A stretch of DNA of 64,000 nt from Xiphophorus maculatus (taxonomy: Eukaryota > Chordata > Actinopteri > Cyprinodontiformes > Poeciliidae): contig NC_036464.1 of NCBI RefSeq assembly GCF_002775205.1, forward strand, positions 6,937,291 through 7,001,290, in the 5' to 3' direction. Positions 39,101 to 54,100 of the stretch are shown one piece after another; the stretch's first letter is position 1; the number at the start of each line of letters is the position of its first letter. The notes under the pieces are model-generated. The model saw only the letters and a program-made list of their open reading frames with translations, did no database searches and was not told the origin of the DNA. Both the position numbers and the translations under genes were made by a program.

Positions 39101-42100
39101 AAAAGAATGGCTAAAATAAATACATAGACACCTGTAATTATTATGACACCTACAAAGAGAGGATGTGAACTTTTCACCAGAATTATTTGTTGAGGGCATA
39201 GAAAAACAAAACAAACATGGCTGACTCAATGACTAACAGGTGGACGCTTTAACACAAGTCTGAGACAGAGCTGACGAGACAGACAAACAGAGAGAGACTT
39301 GTTGGACTATTTGGATACACAGATGTCACAGCTAAATTACACAATTTAGAGGATGTCAAATACACAGAATGTAAGACAGACAGACAAAAGTTTGAAGTCA
39401 GTCTCAGTTATCTCTGTCCAGGTTATTTGTGATGCTTTTATGATTAGCTGAAGCAATAAAGCAAGACCTCCTGAAGCAGAAAATAAGACGGCAGCAACAG
39501 AAACCAACCACGCCTTCACTCAGCGCAAGCAAAACTTAAATGGCAACTGATGGGTAGGTAAAGGAGTACACTGGGGGTTAATGGGGGGAGGCAGGTAAGC
39601 TGGGGGTAGGAAACAAGCAGAGCTCGGTCTGGGTGAGCTTTTATTTTACCACCAGGGGGCAGCTGCGCACACACAACCAACTACCGTACCTAAAACAGCG
39701 AGAGAGTGGGGCCAACAGTCACCCTCACTCCGGGAGCTGTCATCCAGGGAGGGAGCATGGGCAGCAGGGAAGGTGGCGGATCTGATGATGTCCTCACCAA
39801 ACTTGCTTTGCTGAGCTACGGCAGCTGTATCTAGGTTGGTAACCATGGGAACTGAACTATCAGTGTCTGGGTCACAGTCTCAGCCACAAGGAAATCTCTT
39901 AGCGCCACAACATTCAGTACTGGGTCATGTGCCCACAGTGCAACAATGACTTTCCCTAGCAAGTCACTGCGTATCATGCAGAGCAATAAAACAAGCTGGA
40001 GCAGCTAATCCAATTCATTGAGAAGGAAACTTAATGTCTATTTAAGAGAGCAAACTCTGCAACCCAATAACATCCAAAATAGAGCTGCGACATTTCTGTT
40101 CAGAGGTAAAAGCTTAGTGAATAAGTTGTTAAAGACACATAATTTTTTTATTACTATCAATAAAACATACTTCCTCCACTTTAAACTTGAAAACTGATAG
40201 ATTTAAACAGAGTTGAGTTTGCTGCAGGCAGGGGAATACAACAAGAAGAATGCTGTTTCAACCTAAAGCATCGAATAGGTAAAAGTAAACTAAAATAACA
40301 GCTCCAATCTCACCTTTAATTCATGTGGGGAAATATTCTGACAGCTGATGTGCTTAATCACACTTAACATGTCATTGGGTCAATTCTGGGTCAAACATTT
40401 CAAGCTCATTTTGATTTTTTGTCAATTAAAAGAAGGAAATTATGTGAACTGGATCAGTTTTGGGGGGAATTTAACCAAATTTAATAACAATTTATATGAG
40501 CAAAGAAAACAGTCCTTATTTGAATAAGCTAGCAAGCTCGGGTTGCAAATTCTACCCAATGAAATCCAATAAATTAATATATTAAAGCCCATATAATATT
40601 ATAGTTTAGCTTGCACAATGCTGCTCATGAAGAATTAACATTATCGCCTACTACTGCAACCCAGCAAGAGTTTTGCACATTGTCTTATCCGAGCCACAAT
40701 CACACCATTTTCAGAACTTGTTGACATGGACAAAGTGCAGTGTAGAAGCAAACTACAGACAGAAAAAGATTAGAGACAGACTTCAAACATCACACTGACA
40801 CTGAAGGTGACTATGATTAGATGACCACACTGAGTCAACTGGGTTCAGTTGAGATTTTTTCTCCAACATCCAAAAATGTTTTTTGGGTTTTTTTTTTATA
40901 TTTAATACTCAAAATTGTTTGCATTTTTATTTACTCCTTAGCGCTTAGATAGAACATATCCAGGAATGGGAATCACAACTATTAAAAACATTTCTGTTTT
41001 AATAATCGCTCAGTAAGGAATTTTCAGTTTTCTTGAATTATTATTCTGCAAAACAAATCCTGAATTAGGCAGAAAGTTACCGTGAAGTTTGTAGATGGGC
41101 GGTTTTCTGTAGATGTTGATCCCCTGATCTGAAAGCAAATAAAAACAGAAAAACTTCACTTAGAAAACTGCTTTTTGAATTTACTTAAATTATTTTTGCC
41201 TGGTATTAAAATTGTTGGATGAGCTGATACATTTGAGTGTGACAAAAAAGCAAAAACACAAGACATCTGCACTTGTATATCATGTTTATAAGCCAACTTT
41301 ATTTTTTTATACATATTTTGTGGCTGTAGGTCTAAAAGCGGATCCTTTATGGCGTAGAGAGAGACAGAAAGAAACAAACCAATTGAGACAACAACATAAC
41401 AGAAATGCAAAGAGAGTCAACAGGACGAGCAGTGACAGGGTGCGCTCCAGCTCCTACCTGGGACGTGGAAATGTTTAGGGGTCTGAGAGAGAGGCGGGGT
41501 GACCGGCCGGCTGTCGGGCCTGAGCGGCAGGGGGGAACTCCGGCCACTCGGTGGGTCGGGGCCTCCAGTGAGAAGAACCAAGAACAGAACATGAGCAGGT
41601 TCACTGAAGTCTGAATTGCGCAACACACAGGGGCCAAAAGGACCAGGTGAGGGGATGCTGGATGAACAAGACGCATTCTGGAAAACCCAATTGATGGAGT
41701 TGAACAGATGCAGCTCAAACTAACAGATAAAGTGCTCTGGAGACGGTAAATAATCTAGGTTAATCATAGGAGCTTTTATTCAGGAAACTAATTCCTCACA
41801 GCAAGCAGCAGCTAACCTTCATAGTAGAGGGGAGAAATATTTGTGCCCTGTGAAATTTTCCACATTTTCTCATATTCAAGCCACAAACTGACTCGTGTTC
41901 GCTAACAAACCTTCAAGGCTTTTATAAGTCACTCTGTCTTCTGAGAGCAACTGGTTGCATTGCTTTTTCCTAGGGAGCAAAAGTGAAGCTGAATGCAATT
42001 GCATGCCACACTTTTCAGAGTTTATATTGCAAAACGTTTGAAAAAACATGCATGTTATGTACCTCCTTGTGTTCTAATTGAACACATTGAACTTTGTGGT

Positions 42101-45100
42101 TGTAATGGGACAAAATCAAAAAATGTTCTGAATGAATGAATATTTCTGGAGGGCAGTACTCTTCTTAAGACAAACTACAGGTGTGGTTCTGACGGGATAT
42201 GGAGATGGATCCGGGTGACAGATGACACACTGATGAGAGGCGGCCATCTGACTGAATGGAAATGACGTGTTGCTTCAAAACTGGGCGTCAGACACATGTG
42301 ACTTAGGCCCCTTACCTTGGCTATGGGGCAGGAAGTGGTGTCTGAAAGGGGAGGTGGGACGAGAGTCACTATTTCTGGAGCCCACACTGTTACTGCACAG
42401 GGAGGAGCAGAGCTTCTGCATGCCTGTCAGAGCTTCTGCAAGGAGGGAGGAAAGGTGTGGGGCAGAAACCCCAGCGCCAGGCAGCAGAAGTGGACAATGT
42501 GAGGAAGAGGAGGAGGAGGAGGAAGTAAAAGGGTGAGACGGCAGGGGGCCAAAGGAAAGGGGAGAAATACATGAATCAAATGTGAAAAAGAAATAAAAGA
42601 CACCCAAAGTGAAAGGTAAGAAGTAGGGGGGGAAAACAAGTGTTAAACTTAAAAGGTAGTAGGCCATTTTGCCCCCTTCCTAGTTTGTACCATTACTTCA
42701 TGCTGTTGCCATTTCACCCTAACCAACCTTCCCATTCACAATGTGCCAATAATTTTACCATTGTACTGAAAAAACAGAAAGTCTTATCAAGGATTTTTGG
42801 TCTAGTTTCTAGAGCAAATAACTTAGTGCACTTGAAATAAAACAAAACTAACTTACAAGTAACTTTCCAGCAAGTTATAGGAGCTTATTTTAAGTGCATG
42901 GTTCCTTAATATAGAATTGAAAGAAAAGTACTAGATTATTAACTTAGCGCATTAGTGATTTTGCTAACTTAGAAAACATTTTATGTTTGCTGTGCCCACC
43001 ACTGTACATTTATTTATATTAATTACTGGAAATTACATTAACTCATTGCTCCTGAATCTCCAAACAGAGGTAACAACTATCTAATAGAGGTAACATATTG
43101 ACCCTTAAGAGATATTCCACCAAACCAATTTTTCATCACAATGAGGAAAGTGAGCATGAATCAATTTCTAGAAGATAAACGTCATAATAAGCCTGAAATC
43201 ATTTGTTTTGAAAGAAAAAAAACAAAAACATGACCAAACCTCCACATGCTAATCTCTTCGAGTACGCACCAGGTCTGTGAAAATGCTGCGGTGATCGTGA
43301 TAGGGTGGGAGTGTAACCATGGCGATTATACACCGGGGACCCTATGGAGCCTTGACTGGTGGATCTTTGGAGAATGCGGTCCCTCCTGTCGTAAAAACTC
43401 TGTCACACATGCACAGATTGGGAAATGTTTTATTGAGATCATTCACATTGTAATTCACAGAGCGAAGGGAAACGACTGGCTCACCTCAGCTGATGGGGTT
43501 GGCGACATGTTTCTTGACGACTTGAAAAATAAAGCAAACAGTTCTGATTCAGAACAGCTGTTTTTTGTTTGTTTTTTTATAACAAAGAATAAATATAATT
43601 TATATTTCCTTTTTCATTCATTGAGTAATTATTACATAACTTTCATAATAATGTTCATTGGAAGACGTCTTACCTTATCATCGGGCATCGGGGAACGCTC
43701 CCGTCTAGCAGAGTGGAGCTGAGCAAAACAAAACAGTTGTCTCAAGGAAAAAATTAATTTCTTTGCTCATCTTTACCAGCGTACTAGATATTTTGGTGTG
43801 CATTTAGCAGAAGAAGAAGCATGCAGATATTGTATTTACCTCTCCCACACACTCTCGTCTCTCATCTTTCTCGTCCAGGGCGGTTGTGTACATAGGTTCG
43901 TACGTGATAAGATCGGGGCGCTCAATGTCATAAATGGCTTTGACTTTTGGAATGGCAGCTAGGTCTCTGTAATCAAGGATCTCATTGTCTACTTTTGCCT
44001 AGGAAGACAAATATGCAAACACACACAAGAATAAAGGGAGATAATTGAGATTTGAAACTCTATCTAAATATATTTAGACATGCACAGCATGTCAGCGGGA
44101 GTTTCTCACATAGATGGTGTGACCCGGTGAGCCAGGTATGCTTGAACCAGGTCTGGAACAAATGCTCTCAGACGACGACCTCGTAGGCTATGAAATACAA
44201 AAACATGAGTAGATTTTTTTTAAAAACTATCTGTAAGTCACTCTTTTAACACAATCCACATCTAGCTGCAATCTGCAAATCCAACTACATTTCAATTCAT
44301 TAGAATATCACTGAAAAGTTAATTTACTTCACCAAATGAATTAATGTCAAACTCACATACTATATAGGTCCATCACATACAGGGTGACATATTTTAAGTA
44401 TTTACTTCTGATCATTTCAGTGATTATGGTTTACAGCTAATGAAAAACTAAAATTTAGTTTCTCAGAAAATGTAAACATTACTTAAGAACAACGAAACCA
44501 GCAGCACAGAATCTTAACAGTTATACAATAGACATTCATTGACACCCTCACATGAAAAATAAGCCACGAAAAGTCTTTGCAAAAGAAGTTCACTGTTCTC
44601 AGAGAGCTGTGTCCAAGCGTACTAACAGGAAAGTTTAGTGGAAGAAAACATGTGGTAGAAAAAAAGTGCAAAAGCATCAGAGATGTTTGCAGTTTAATGT
44701 TTATGTGATATCTGAGGCTCCTTTTGCATGAATTACTGAATCAGTGCAGCGTGGCATGGATGCAATCAGATATGCTGAGGCATTAAGAAAGCCCAGGTGG
44801 CCTTGATAGCCTTCAGTTCACCTCCATTGTTGGTTCTGGTGTCCACTAAACAAAGTCAAATTAGTTTTCTATTCAGCCCAGGTAAGACACTTTTGACATT
44901 GTCTCTGATTCAGAAGTGGCTTAAGATAAGGAATGTGACAGTAGTAGTAAATGTCTTTTATGTGTGTGGTGGACCTTGTTAATCTCCCCTAAACTCTAGA
45001 ATCACCTTATTTTGCAATCCCCTCTATGCTTCAGCTGTTCCTGTTATTTGTGTAGCTTTCTTTAATAGACCTTTTCCTTCCACTAAGCTTTTTGCAGTTT

Positions 45101-48100
45101 GTTAACAGCCATCTTCTTTAACAATGACCTTTTGTGGCGTGCCCTCTGACAATGTACTTGCTTGAAAACTCATAAGCTACCAGAGTTTCTCATGACTTTG
45201 TCAGCCATAGCTTTACTGTAACAATACATTTCTATACTGATGGTTTTGTTGATCTAATGAGATATTTATAATTTTCTAAGAAACTGAATTTTGGGTGTCT
45301 TAATGGTGTTCTAGTTTTTTGGAATGCACTTGTAGATTATTATCCAATCCCCCTGAACAGTTCACATTAGGCTAGTTAAATGAGCAATGAAGGGGGAACC
45401 ACCTTATATCTTACAGCAAGGTTGTCCAAATCCAGTCCTGGGGAGCTGCAATTCTGCAACTTTCAAATGCATCTCTGCTCCAACCCATCTGAATCTAAAG
45501 AATGGTTCATTGCAACGTTTTGATTCAGCTGTGTTGCAGCAGGGACGTGTTTAAAAGTTGCAAGACATAATAGTTGGTCTTCTGCACTCTGGTCTTAAAG
45601 TAACCTAAGCTACTTAATACTAACATGTCATCTCATGATTAGTTCATTCATTTGCAAATTTTGCAAAGTGAATGAGTGCTTTAGCTCTGCGGTTTGATGA
45701 TCTAAAGAGCCTCATGCTTGGAGATGAGAAAGCTGAATGGCGGCGGCAGCAGCAGGTCTGAATCAGATGAGTTTTGGGTAAATGGAGGTTTTGTAAAAAA
45801 TTACTCAAAACTCAAAAGTTTTCTCCTCCACCAAATGTGTGCCTCTTTGTCTCATCATGCAGCGTAGAAGTGAAGAAGGTTAAGTCCGCACTGAATGGCT
45901 GAGCCAGAGAGCGGGCACTGCAGGCTGTCTCCAGCAGGTGGCAGTATGTAGTGATCTGGGTCCTTAATGTATGTGGTGGAAATACAGAATGATGCCATCT
46001 GATAGCCAATACTGAATACAGTACCTGCCTTTCTGTTTGTTGGAGGAATAAGAGGGACGGAGGCAACAGCTGTGGAGGAAGGGAGAGGGGGGGGGGTTCA
46101 CAGTGCCTCTTCTGCCCAAGACCAGTTCACACACACACACACCCACCCACATGTAAATATGAACAAATAAACACACGCACACAGCCTCGACAGTGCCCAA
46201 GCAGGCAAATTATTTTAACCACAGACGGTTAAAGTTTAACAAGTCCATCCAGGGAACGACAAGAGAGCAGGTTGAGTTTGTTACACATTCTTAATCTCTA
46301 CCTTTTCCTGGAAAATAATGTCAAGAGGGCTAAACAGAAAGGCAACAGGAAGTGGCATATAAATAATTCCCAAATTCCTACCCGTTCTCTGTGTCTCTCC
46401 TCTGTTCTGGTGGTGTTCTTGCACCCAGGATGCCACACTGTTGAGCCTTGGAAGCAAGATGGAAGGCAATTATGTAAGCCCATAATTCAAAGAATTATTA
46501 TCAATCATCATTAAAAGCCAAATCTGTGCCAAAAAAAGAACCAATATTCATGAACTCTACAAATTCTGACAAGAATGTTGATCAAATATTCCTCCTTCAA
46601 CAATTATGTGGGAAAATTGTTGATAGCTGCATGTGTTTTATTTGACTAAAAATAAATGTATGGATGAGTTTCTCAAGATCTTGCTGGGATATTAGTCCTT
46701 TGACCTTAGAAATGTTCTTCAGGTGATAAAATGCCGACTTTGTAATTGTCTTTATTTGTCTCTGAAATTTCAGGTGTTGGTTAGGTTAGGTTTAGCCTAT
46801 ATAAATTAATTAAAAATACATTTAAATCAATGGAAAATCTTTGTGGAGATAGAAAGATGTGCATAAAATATACCCATATGGACATACACTTTTAATTTTT
46901 AAATTACCAATTTGTTGATAAACGCTACTTAAGTTAATATAAGACAAATTAGGCATGTGGAGAATGAATCACATTATTTGTAGCTTAATCCTTATTGGAG
47001 AAACTGGAAAGGTAACAACTATCACATGAAACAACCTCTTACATTTATAGGCATGTGTATTATTTCCTATTTCAAACCCAGTATTAGTGGCTCACCTAAG
47101 ATTTACCTAAGATCACAAAAGTAAATTTAGGTACACTCACCTTGCAGATACATCTCTTCTCCCTCTGTGAACATCTGATTGCACCTGCTGCATCTCGCAC
47201 AGCTGGGGTGGTAGTGTTTATCTCCTGCCTGAAAAATACAGAGCACAAAACTCAAAACACAAAACTCAAAAAAAAAAGACTTGACTTCACATGGAAATGA
47301 AGATCAATGGAGCCTACAGAAAGCCAAGCTGAGACTTCCAGGCTATAAAGCCAGGTGCTCCACCTGCTTCCTGTTACATTTCTTCCTCCTTCCAAGATCC
47401 AGGTTACTCTTAATGTATCACACTTCCTTTAAAGGGGATGATTAATATTACTTTACTTACTGCACTCAAGCATGATGACCCACAAAAATGCTGACTTTGT
47501 TCAAAATGTGACCTCCACGACATCCACCCACTTGACGGTCAACCTGCCTTTCAAAAACCCACTTTGAGCGAACCTACAAAACGCAACGCAACAAAAAGAT
47601 AGGATAGCTGGAGAGTCTAAATTTCCTTCCACTCAGATGTGGCACTTTGCATGCAAAGTGCTCCATTATAAAAGCTAGTGCGAGTTTGACCACGGATGAT
47701 AAATAGCCAAATGAAATACAGCCTGCAGGATAACAACTCTGTGTAACATTTCAGCCTGCAAGTGGCCACTTAGTGATATGCATAGTATTTTCATTTTACT
47801 GCATAAAAAAGTTCAATTGTCTGTGCTATTGCTATCCAGTTTATGGCCTGACTCAAATTTCCTTTTTAGCATAAAAATAAAATTGATGTTGTGAATAAGG
47901 AACTGCTTTTTCTTATATGATCGTGGTGGCTTCAGAAAGTATAAAGTCCTCCTGTTTGCCTCCGATGGGTTACTATTGCTGCGCAGACAGATCGTCAGTG
48001 CCTAAACATGTTAACAATTACACAAACACAGCTCACACCATATGAAGCTTAAGCCCAGAGTTTCATAAGAGTCGCACGACATACAGAATTAATAAATAAT

Positions 48101-51100
48101 CACATCCTAAATGTCAGAGGACATTCGTTGGGTGGGTTTATGTAATAATTATGCAATTTGTGGCAATGAAAACTTGTAGAGTGCATGCCACTGGAGTTAC
48201 AAAATCTGCAAAGAATTAATATTTTACATGCATAAAGTCATGTAAAAGAGTCTGCTTGGATGGATGCTGAAGAGATTACACATCAGGGATTACAAACTAC
48301 ATTTCACAATTCTGCTCTGTGCAACATTTTATACTGGAAGCAGAGCAGCTTAATATATGCAAATTCTCCATCTATTTCAGTGCAAAACATGTAAATATGC
48401 ATATTCCAAACAACATTATGTACGTTCAAGAATATTCCTGTAGCGGTTTTAAGTAAAAACATTGTGCCTTTGTATTCTTACCTTAGGCAGGCTCACATAG
48501 GAGTAAGATGAGGTTAATAATTTGTTCCCAGAACCATGATAGATGGCTGCACAGAGAGTGCACAAGGACACATCTTCCTTTTGTATGGAGCCTATCAGCC
48601 GTATGCAGGGTGTGCTCCGTGTGCAGTTTCTTACCTCTAACACCTTCCCCGTGATGAACTGATGACACGCCTCACACTGAACTCCAAAATGGATCTGGTA
48701 GTCCTTCTCGCAGTAGGGGGCGCCATCCCTATAAAGAGGAGCGAGATAAATCCAATCCAGGATCCAGACATACTGTCACAATGCACGGCTGGGTCTGAGC
48801 AGGAGGCATGTTGAGAGACCAGCTGCTTACTTGCTGATGTACTCCCCGGTCAGCACTTTGCCACAGGCCTTACACTTAAAGCAGCCCAGATGCCACTGTC
48901 TGTCCAGCGCCAGAAGAGCCTGACCGTTCTTGATGTCGCGGCCACATCCTGAGCAATCTAGGAAGGCAGAAGGAGTAAAAAGTGTGGTTAATACAAAAGG
49001 TTAATTCCTGTCAATAATGCCAATAAAAAAGTGAAACTCATTTATTATGTAGCTATTTTGCACATTTTATACAATTATCTATGTCAAGTGTTTCTTTTTT
49101 ATTAATTTTGATGATTATGACTTGCAGCTAATAAATCCAGTTGATCAGGCAGGAAGAATATTACACAAATGAAATACTTTTTCTTATCCATACGTCTTAT
49201 GCCCATGGCAGTCATAAAAAAGACTGCTGACTTGACAGGTGCCCCATAGGCAGTCACCCTCCACAAGGAGGTTAAGGCACCAAAGGGTCACTAAACGCTG
49301 CATCCAAGCAGGTTAATGGAAAGTCGGCTGGAAGGAAAACCACCTCCTTGCTCAACAAATTAGTGGTGATTTAGGGAGTAAAGTCATCTCCTGGTGTTGG
49401 TCTACAGTGTTTTATAAACTCCAAAGTCAATGTGGCCATCTACTTCAAAATTTTCACTTTTACTGACAACGGAAATGCTGATATCATTCCCCAGCAGGAC
49501 TTGGCACCCGCACATGATGCCAAATGTAAAAAAATGTGCTTTAATAAAGAAGGTATCACTGTGAGTTTCAGGCTAGGAAATTGGCTTAATTTCTGTGTTG
49601 CTGAATTTCAGTTTTTATTTCGCTATATTTATCAAAACACTTAAAATATATAATTCTGTGTAATAACTCTGTACATTCTGTAAGTTTTAAAAATGAATTC
49701 AGTTATTGAAATAAATAAAAAAAATTGACTATATTCTAACTAAGTGAGTAATATTTTGGTTGAATTATAAAATAAATTGACAGTGCCAGAAACAAAAGTT
49801 TGGATTCAAGTAAAAGCACGGCTCCATGAGCTGAAAAATTGATCAAGCATGTAAATTCTGACCCGAGACATTAGATGGTGAAATAGTGCAATTAGCAGCA
49901 GTCTGACAGTTGCCCCTTCTTATCAACACTCAGGACTGAAAGCTTCATCCATATCCAAGTAGGTTCTTGAGGCAGTGCAAGTGCAAAATGTTGGTTGCCA
50001 TCTCTTCTTTAATAAATAGAACAACTCAGAGCCAACTGTAAGCACAGAGGAGGATAACTTTGTAAGGCATAACAAGGCTGTGATGATGACGCGAGTAGAA
50101 TCAGCATGCCTTATTTATAGGTGACCTTGTCTAAAAGCTCTTCAAACGCAAGCAGAGAGACCAGCAGGGGTGGGAGAGGCAAGCAGGAGGGAGAAGCTGG
50201 AAGAGGAGGGGTATTTCAGGGCAACGCATTCCCTGCTCCAGAGGGAAGGAAATGCATGGGTATGAATTATTTAGCAATGCCTGTCTTCGTGTTATACACA
50301 AAGAAGAGCTGTGCAGAGAGAGAGCTGGAGGATCCCCTTCAAAAGGTGGACCTCTGTCATTCCTCTCATTCCTTTGGATTTACTGGAAACTTTCTGGGAT
50401 ATTATGTGGACTGGAAAAGATTCCTTTACATCTGTTTAACATTTGGCTTTAGTTGGTCTTTTATTGCCTGAAAAAGCAGCTTATGACTGCAGATTGTTGC
50501 TAAAATTCCACCATTTTAAACTTTCAAGAAAGTTGTCTACAGTGACTATACAAAGTATTCACTTCCTTGTATGTTTTACTCTTTTTATTTTTTTTATAAA
50601 TAGACAGAAATATGTGGGTTTTTTACTGTAAGAAGTATTGAAAAAAAGAGAACATTATGACTTCATCAGATGGGTTTTAATTTTTATTCCTATGATAATG
50701 AACACAGCGAACAACCAATAGCAATTATTCCAAAACCATCTGGACATCTAATTAGAGATTACGAATACTTTAATCATATTTGTGTGGACAAAATCCTCAA
50801 CTTCCTAAAACGTCTTTTTAATTTGTGAATGAATGCGGGTTAATCCCTTTTAATTGCATGAAGTCCTGCGGTTAATTGTGATTAAAAATTGCAATCATTT
50901 CACGCTCCCTTGTATTTGTATTGCCTCTCAAAATATTGATGCCCTTTAAACTGTTCCACATTTTGTGATTCTCTCTCTGTTAGGTAATTACTATATGTCA
51001 TCTTACAGCTGGCAACAACTTATTGAACCCTTACTGATAAAGAGTAACTCACTTCTTAAACAGCTTTGTAAAAACAAAACGTGTTGATTGTGGAGAAGAT

Positions 51101-54100
51101 GTTAGTCTGTCTAAGAAGGGTGAAATCATTGGCATTCATCAGAGAAAACATCTAAAGAGATTGCAATACAGACTAAAACTGGGTTGAGAACTATTCAATG
51201 CATTATCAAAAATGGAAGGAAAGTGGGGAACCATAGTCTTCCAGGAAGAAATTTGGTCAGGAATAAATTGTGATTAATTGTGATTGCCGATTGCTTAAAA
51301 AGTAGGAACCATAAGAAGACCTATTTGCAGTTTACCACAGGCCATGAAGGAGACAGTAGACATGTGGAAGCAGGTGCTCTAGTCAGATGAGTCCATAAAT
51401 TAACTGTTTGACCTTTGTGTAAAACATTATGCCTGGCAGAAAACTAAAACTACGTTTCACTCAGAGTACAATATCATCACTGTGACAAATGGTGGTGGCT
51501 GCATCATGCTTTGGGATGCTTTTTTTCTGCAGGAAGGTTAATGTGGGGAAATTTCAGAAGAAAACCTGTTAGAGCCAGGAAAAGGATAGACACTAGAGTG
51601 AAGGTTCACCTTCCAGAAAAATAACACCTCTACATCTGCAGTCAACTGTACGATTGAATACTTGAGATTAAGGCGTTTAAAATATAGAAATTGTCTTACC
51701 ATTTGTTGTGTTTTATGTTTGTTCATTTAGTTTTTTTACCAAAGTCTTTACCAATGGTTGCTAAAATTGGGAAAACCCATATCATTTTTCTTTAACTTCA
51801 TAAAGACCTGCCACTACCTTAACAAAATGTAATATTTACATGATTTTGACATGTAAATAATTCGTAATAGCCTGAAAAGCCGTTAAAAAGATTGGTAAAC
51901 AGCTACATTAAAAGTCATGGAGCAACACACTAGTTACTCCATGCTTTCCAGCCTCAAGTGAAACCAAACATGAGCTTTTGCCAAGCTAATTTCCTTCCTG
52001 TATTTTCATAAAGCAAAACAATAGCTACTTACTGCTGGAGCCCAGGATGTCCTTAGGTCCAGGAGACATGGGCTCGACGCAGTACTGACACAGGCAGTCC
52101 TTCCCGTTGAAGGTCACCCTGTCTCCAGCCGGGAACGGTCGTCTGTCAGACATGAAGTCAAAGAAACAACATGGTGTTGTCGCCCCGTGGCAAGTGTTAC
52201 AGCTTATTAGTAATGGGTTACAGGGCTGAAGATGACAGGGCTCTCTGATGAAGATGTGTGTCAACACTGAGCGCCTGAGTAGGACATTCAGTCAGACAAC
52301 GTACAGAAACGACACATGGCATGCTGCTGCACGCTGTCAACTGGAATTCCCACTAGTCTCATTTTAGTTCATCACAACAAATCAGTCTGTGCATCATGGG
52401 CGTGGTCACTGGCTATCCTTGAAATCTGATTGGTCACCCTGCGTGACCACACCCACCACAGCTGCCAATTAGTTTGTACTGTGCATTGATTAAATGTTTT
52501 CATTGACTAAAAGGTGCGCATTATTTTTATTTTATTCATTTACGTAGAAATTTATTGAACTTACTTGACTTTATCTTTAGTTTATAGATTGGAAAACCTG
52601 TTTGTGGTTATTTTATATTATTTATATGACATTATTCCTCTGTTTATTTTTTTTTTCTATTGACTAATCTGATAATACTTATTGTGCTGAAGATCTTTCT
52701 ACGTAATGTTATTTGTTTGAAATAAAGTACAATATAAACAAATAAATACTGTGTACAGATCAGTGTTTCGTCTACACTGTCAGTAGATGACATAAATGCT
52801 TTTTTGTTGAATTTTTTTTATATGCAACATTAAATATTATTTAACATTTACATGAAAATCCAGGAGATAATAGCCAAGTCACTAATTTCTGTGCCTAATC
52901 CCATTAGCAGGTTGATGTATATGACGTTTAATAAGAAAAATAAAAAGCAGCCTCCATACTGCAAAAAACAAAAGAAAAAAAATCTTCATAAAGGAGAAAA
53001 GGGGATAATTAACCAGCAATTTGTAATCGATAACGGTTCAGTAATTTTGACATTAAGTTGATAAGTTTAATAGAGCTAGCACAACGGCGTTAAAAAAAAA
53101 AGAGTTGTATACTTTTCTGTTTAGCTAAGCTATGCTAAGCTAAACAGGCTAATCATGTGACAAGAAAATAAGCCCGCTAAACAGATTCATGTGTTTTGTT
53201 TGGGTAAATACATGGTTATGTAATTCAAGTTTTCTTCCACTGTTCATTGTAAGTCTGCAGTGTATTTAGATGAAATTACAATTTTAGCATGCCACCCTTG
53301 TCTGGCCCCTTAATAAAAAAAACAATAATAATCTAGACACGCCCCTGCTGTGCATGATGTGATTCTCACTGAACTGGAGTCTATATGAAATGTTTTTGAA
53401 ATCCACGTTACGTTTGCAGAGATATTCAAGTCATGGCTTTAGCAGACGCCTTACTTGCAGATGGTGCAGACGAAGCAGGAAGGATGGTAAGTTTTGCCCA
53501 GGGCAGTGACGACTTCTCCCTCGACAAAGTCCCCGCACCCGTTGCAGCGGGTGCCGTGCATGCGTTGGTAGTCGAGCATGCAAAGATATTCCCCATTCTT
53601 CATGAAGAAGCCCCCCTGGGCGAGGTCACAGCCGCACACTGTACATGACACATACATTTGTTCTCATTTAGTCCTTTGCCAATATCTCTCATTAAAGTCA
53701 CCCAACCTCTCCACGCACCGGTGGCTTTGTTGAGAGGCTCACCCAGTGTGTGAAATAGCTGCTGACTAAAAGGTCACAGGAAAATACATCTAACTGCTTT
53801 CTGTATTGCAGTGGGAAGCAAAACATAAAAGTGTTCAATCCTTTGATTATCAGGGCACAACTAAAACAAAATGAACTAATAATTTAGCTCAGGAAAGTCA
53901 CATTGATTTGTTTTGCTGATAACTGGTTTTGAATAATGTCTCAAATCTTCAGTCTCCAACGAGTTTCCTTCAATTCAAATATAACCTTGTAGTCTACACA
54001 AACATGAAAGACTGAAATAACTAGAGATGTTATGTGAAGGATGACAAAGAATGAGAAATGTGATGTGATCTTGAATTCAGCTTCAAGTTTGTAAAAATAA

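Noticed and set aside
50121-50471. 116-codon plus-strand frame inside ablim1 intron
   Set aside because: No similarity or domain; composition changes along its length as in chance frames.
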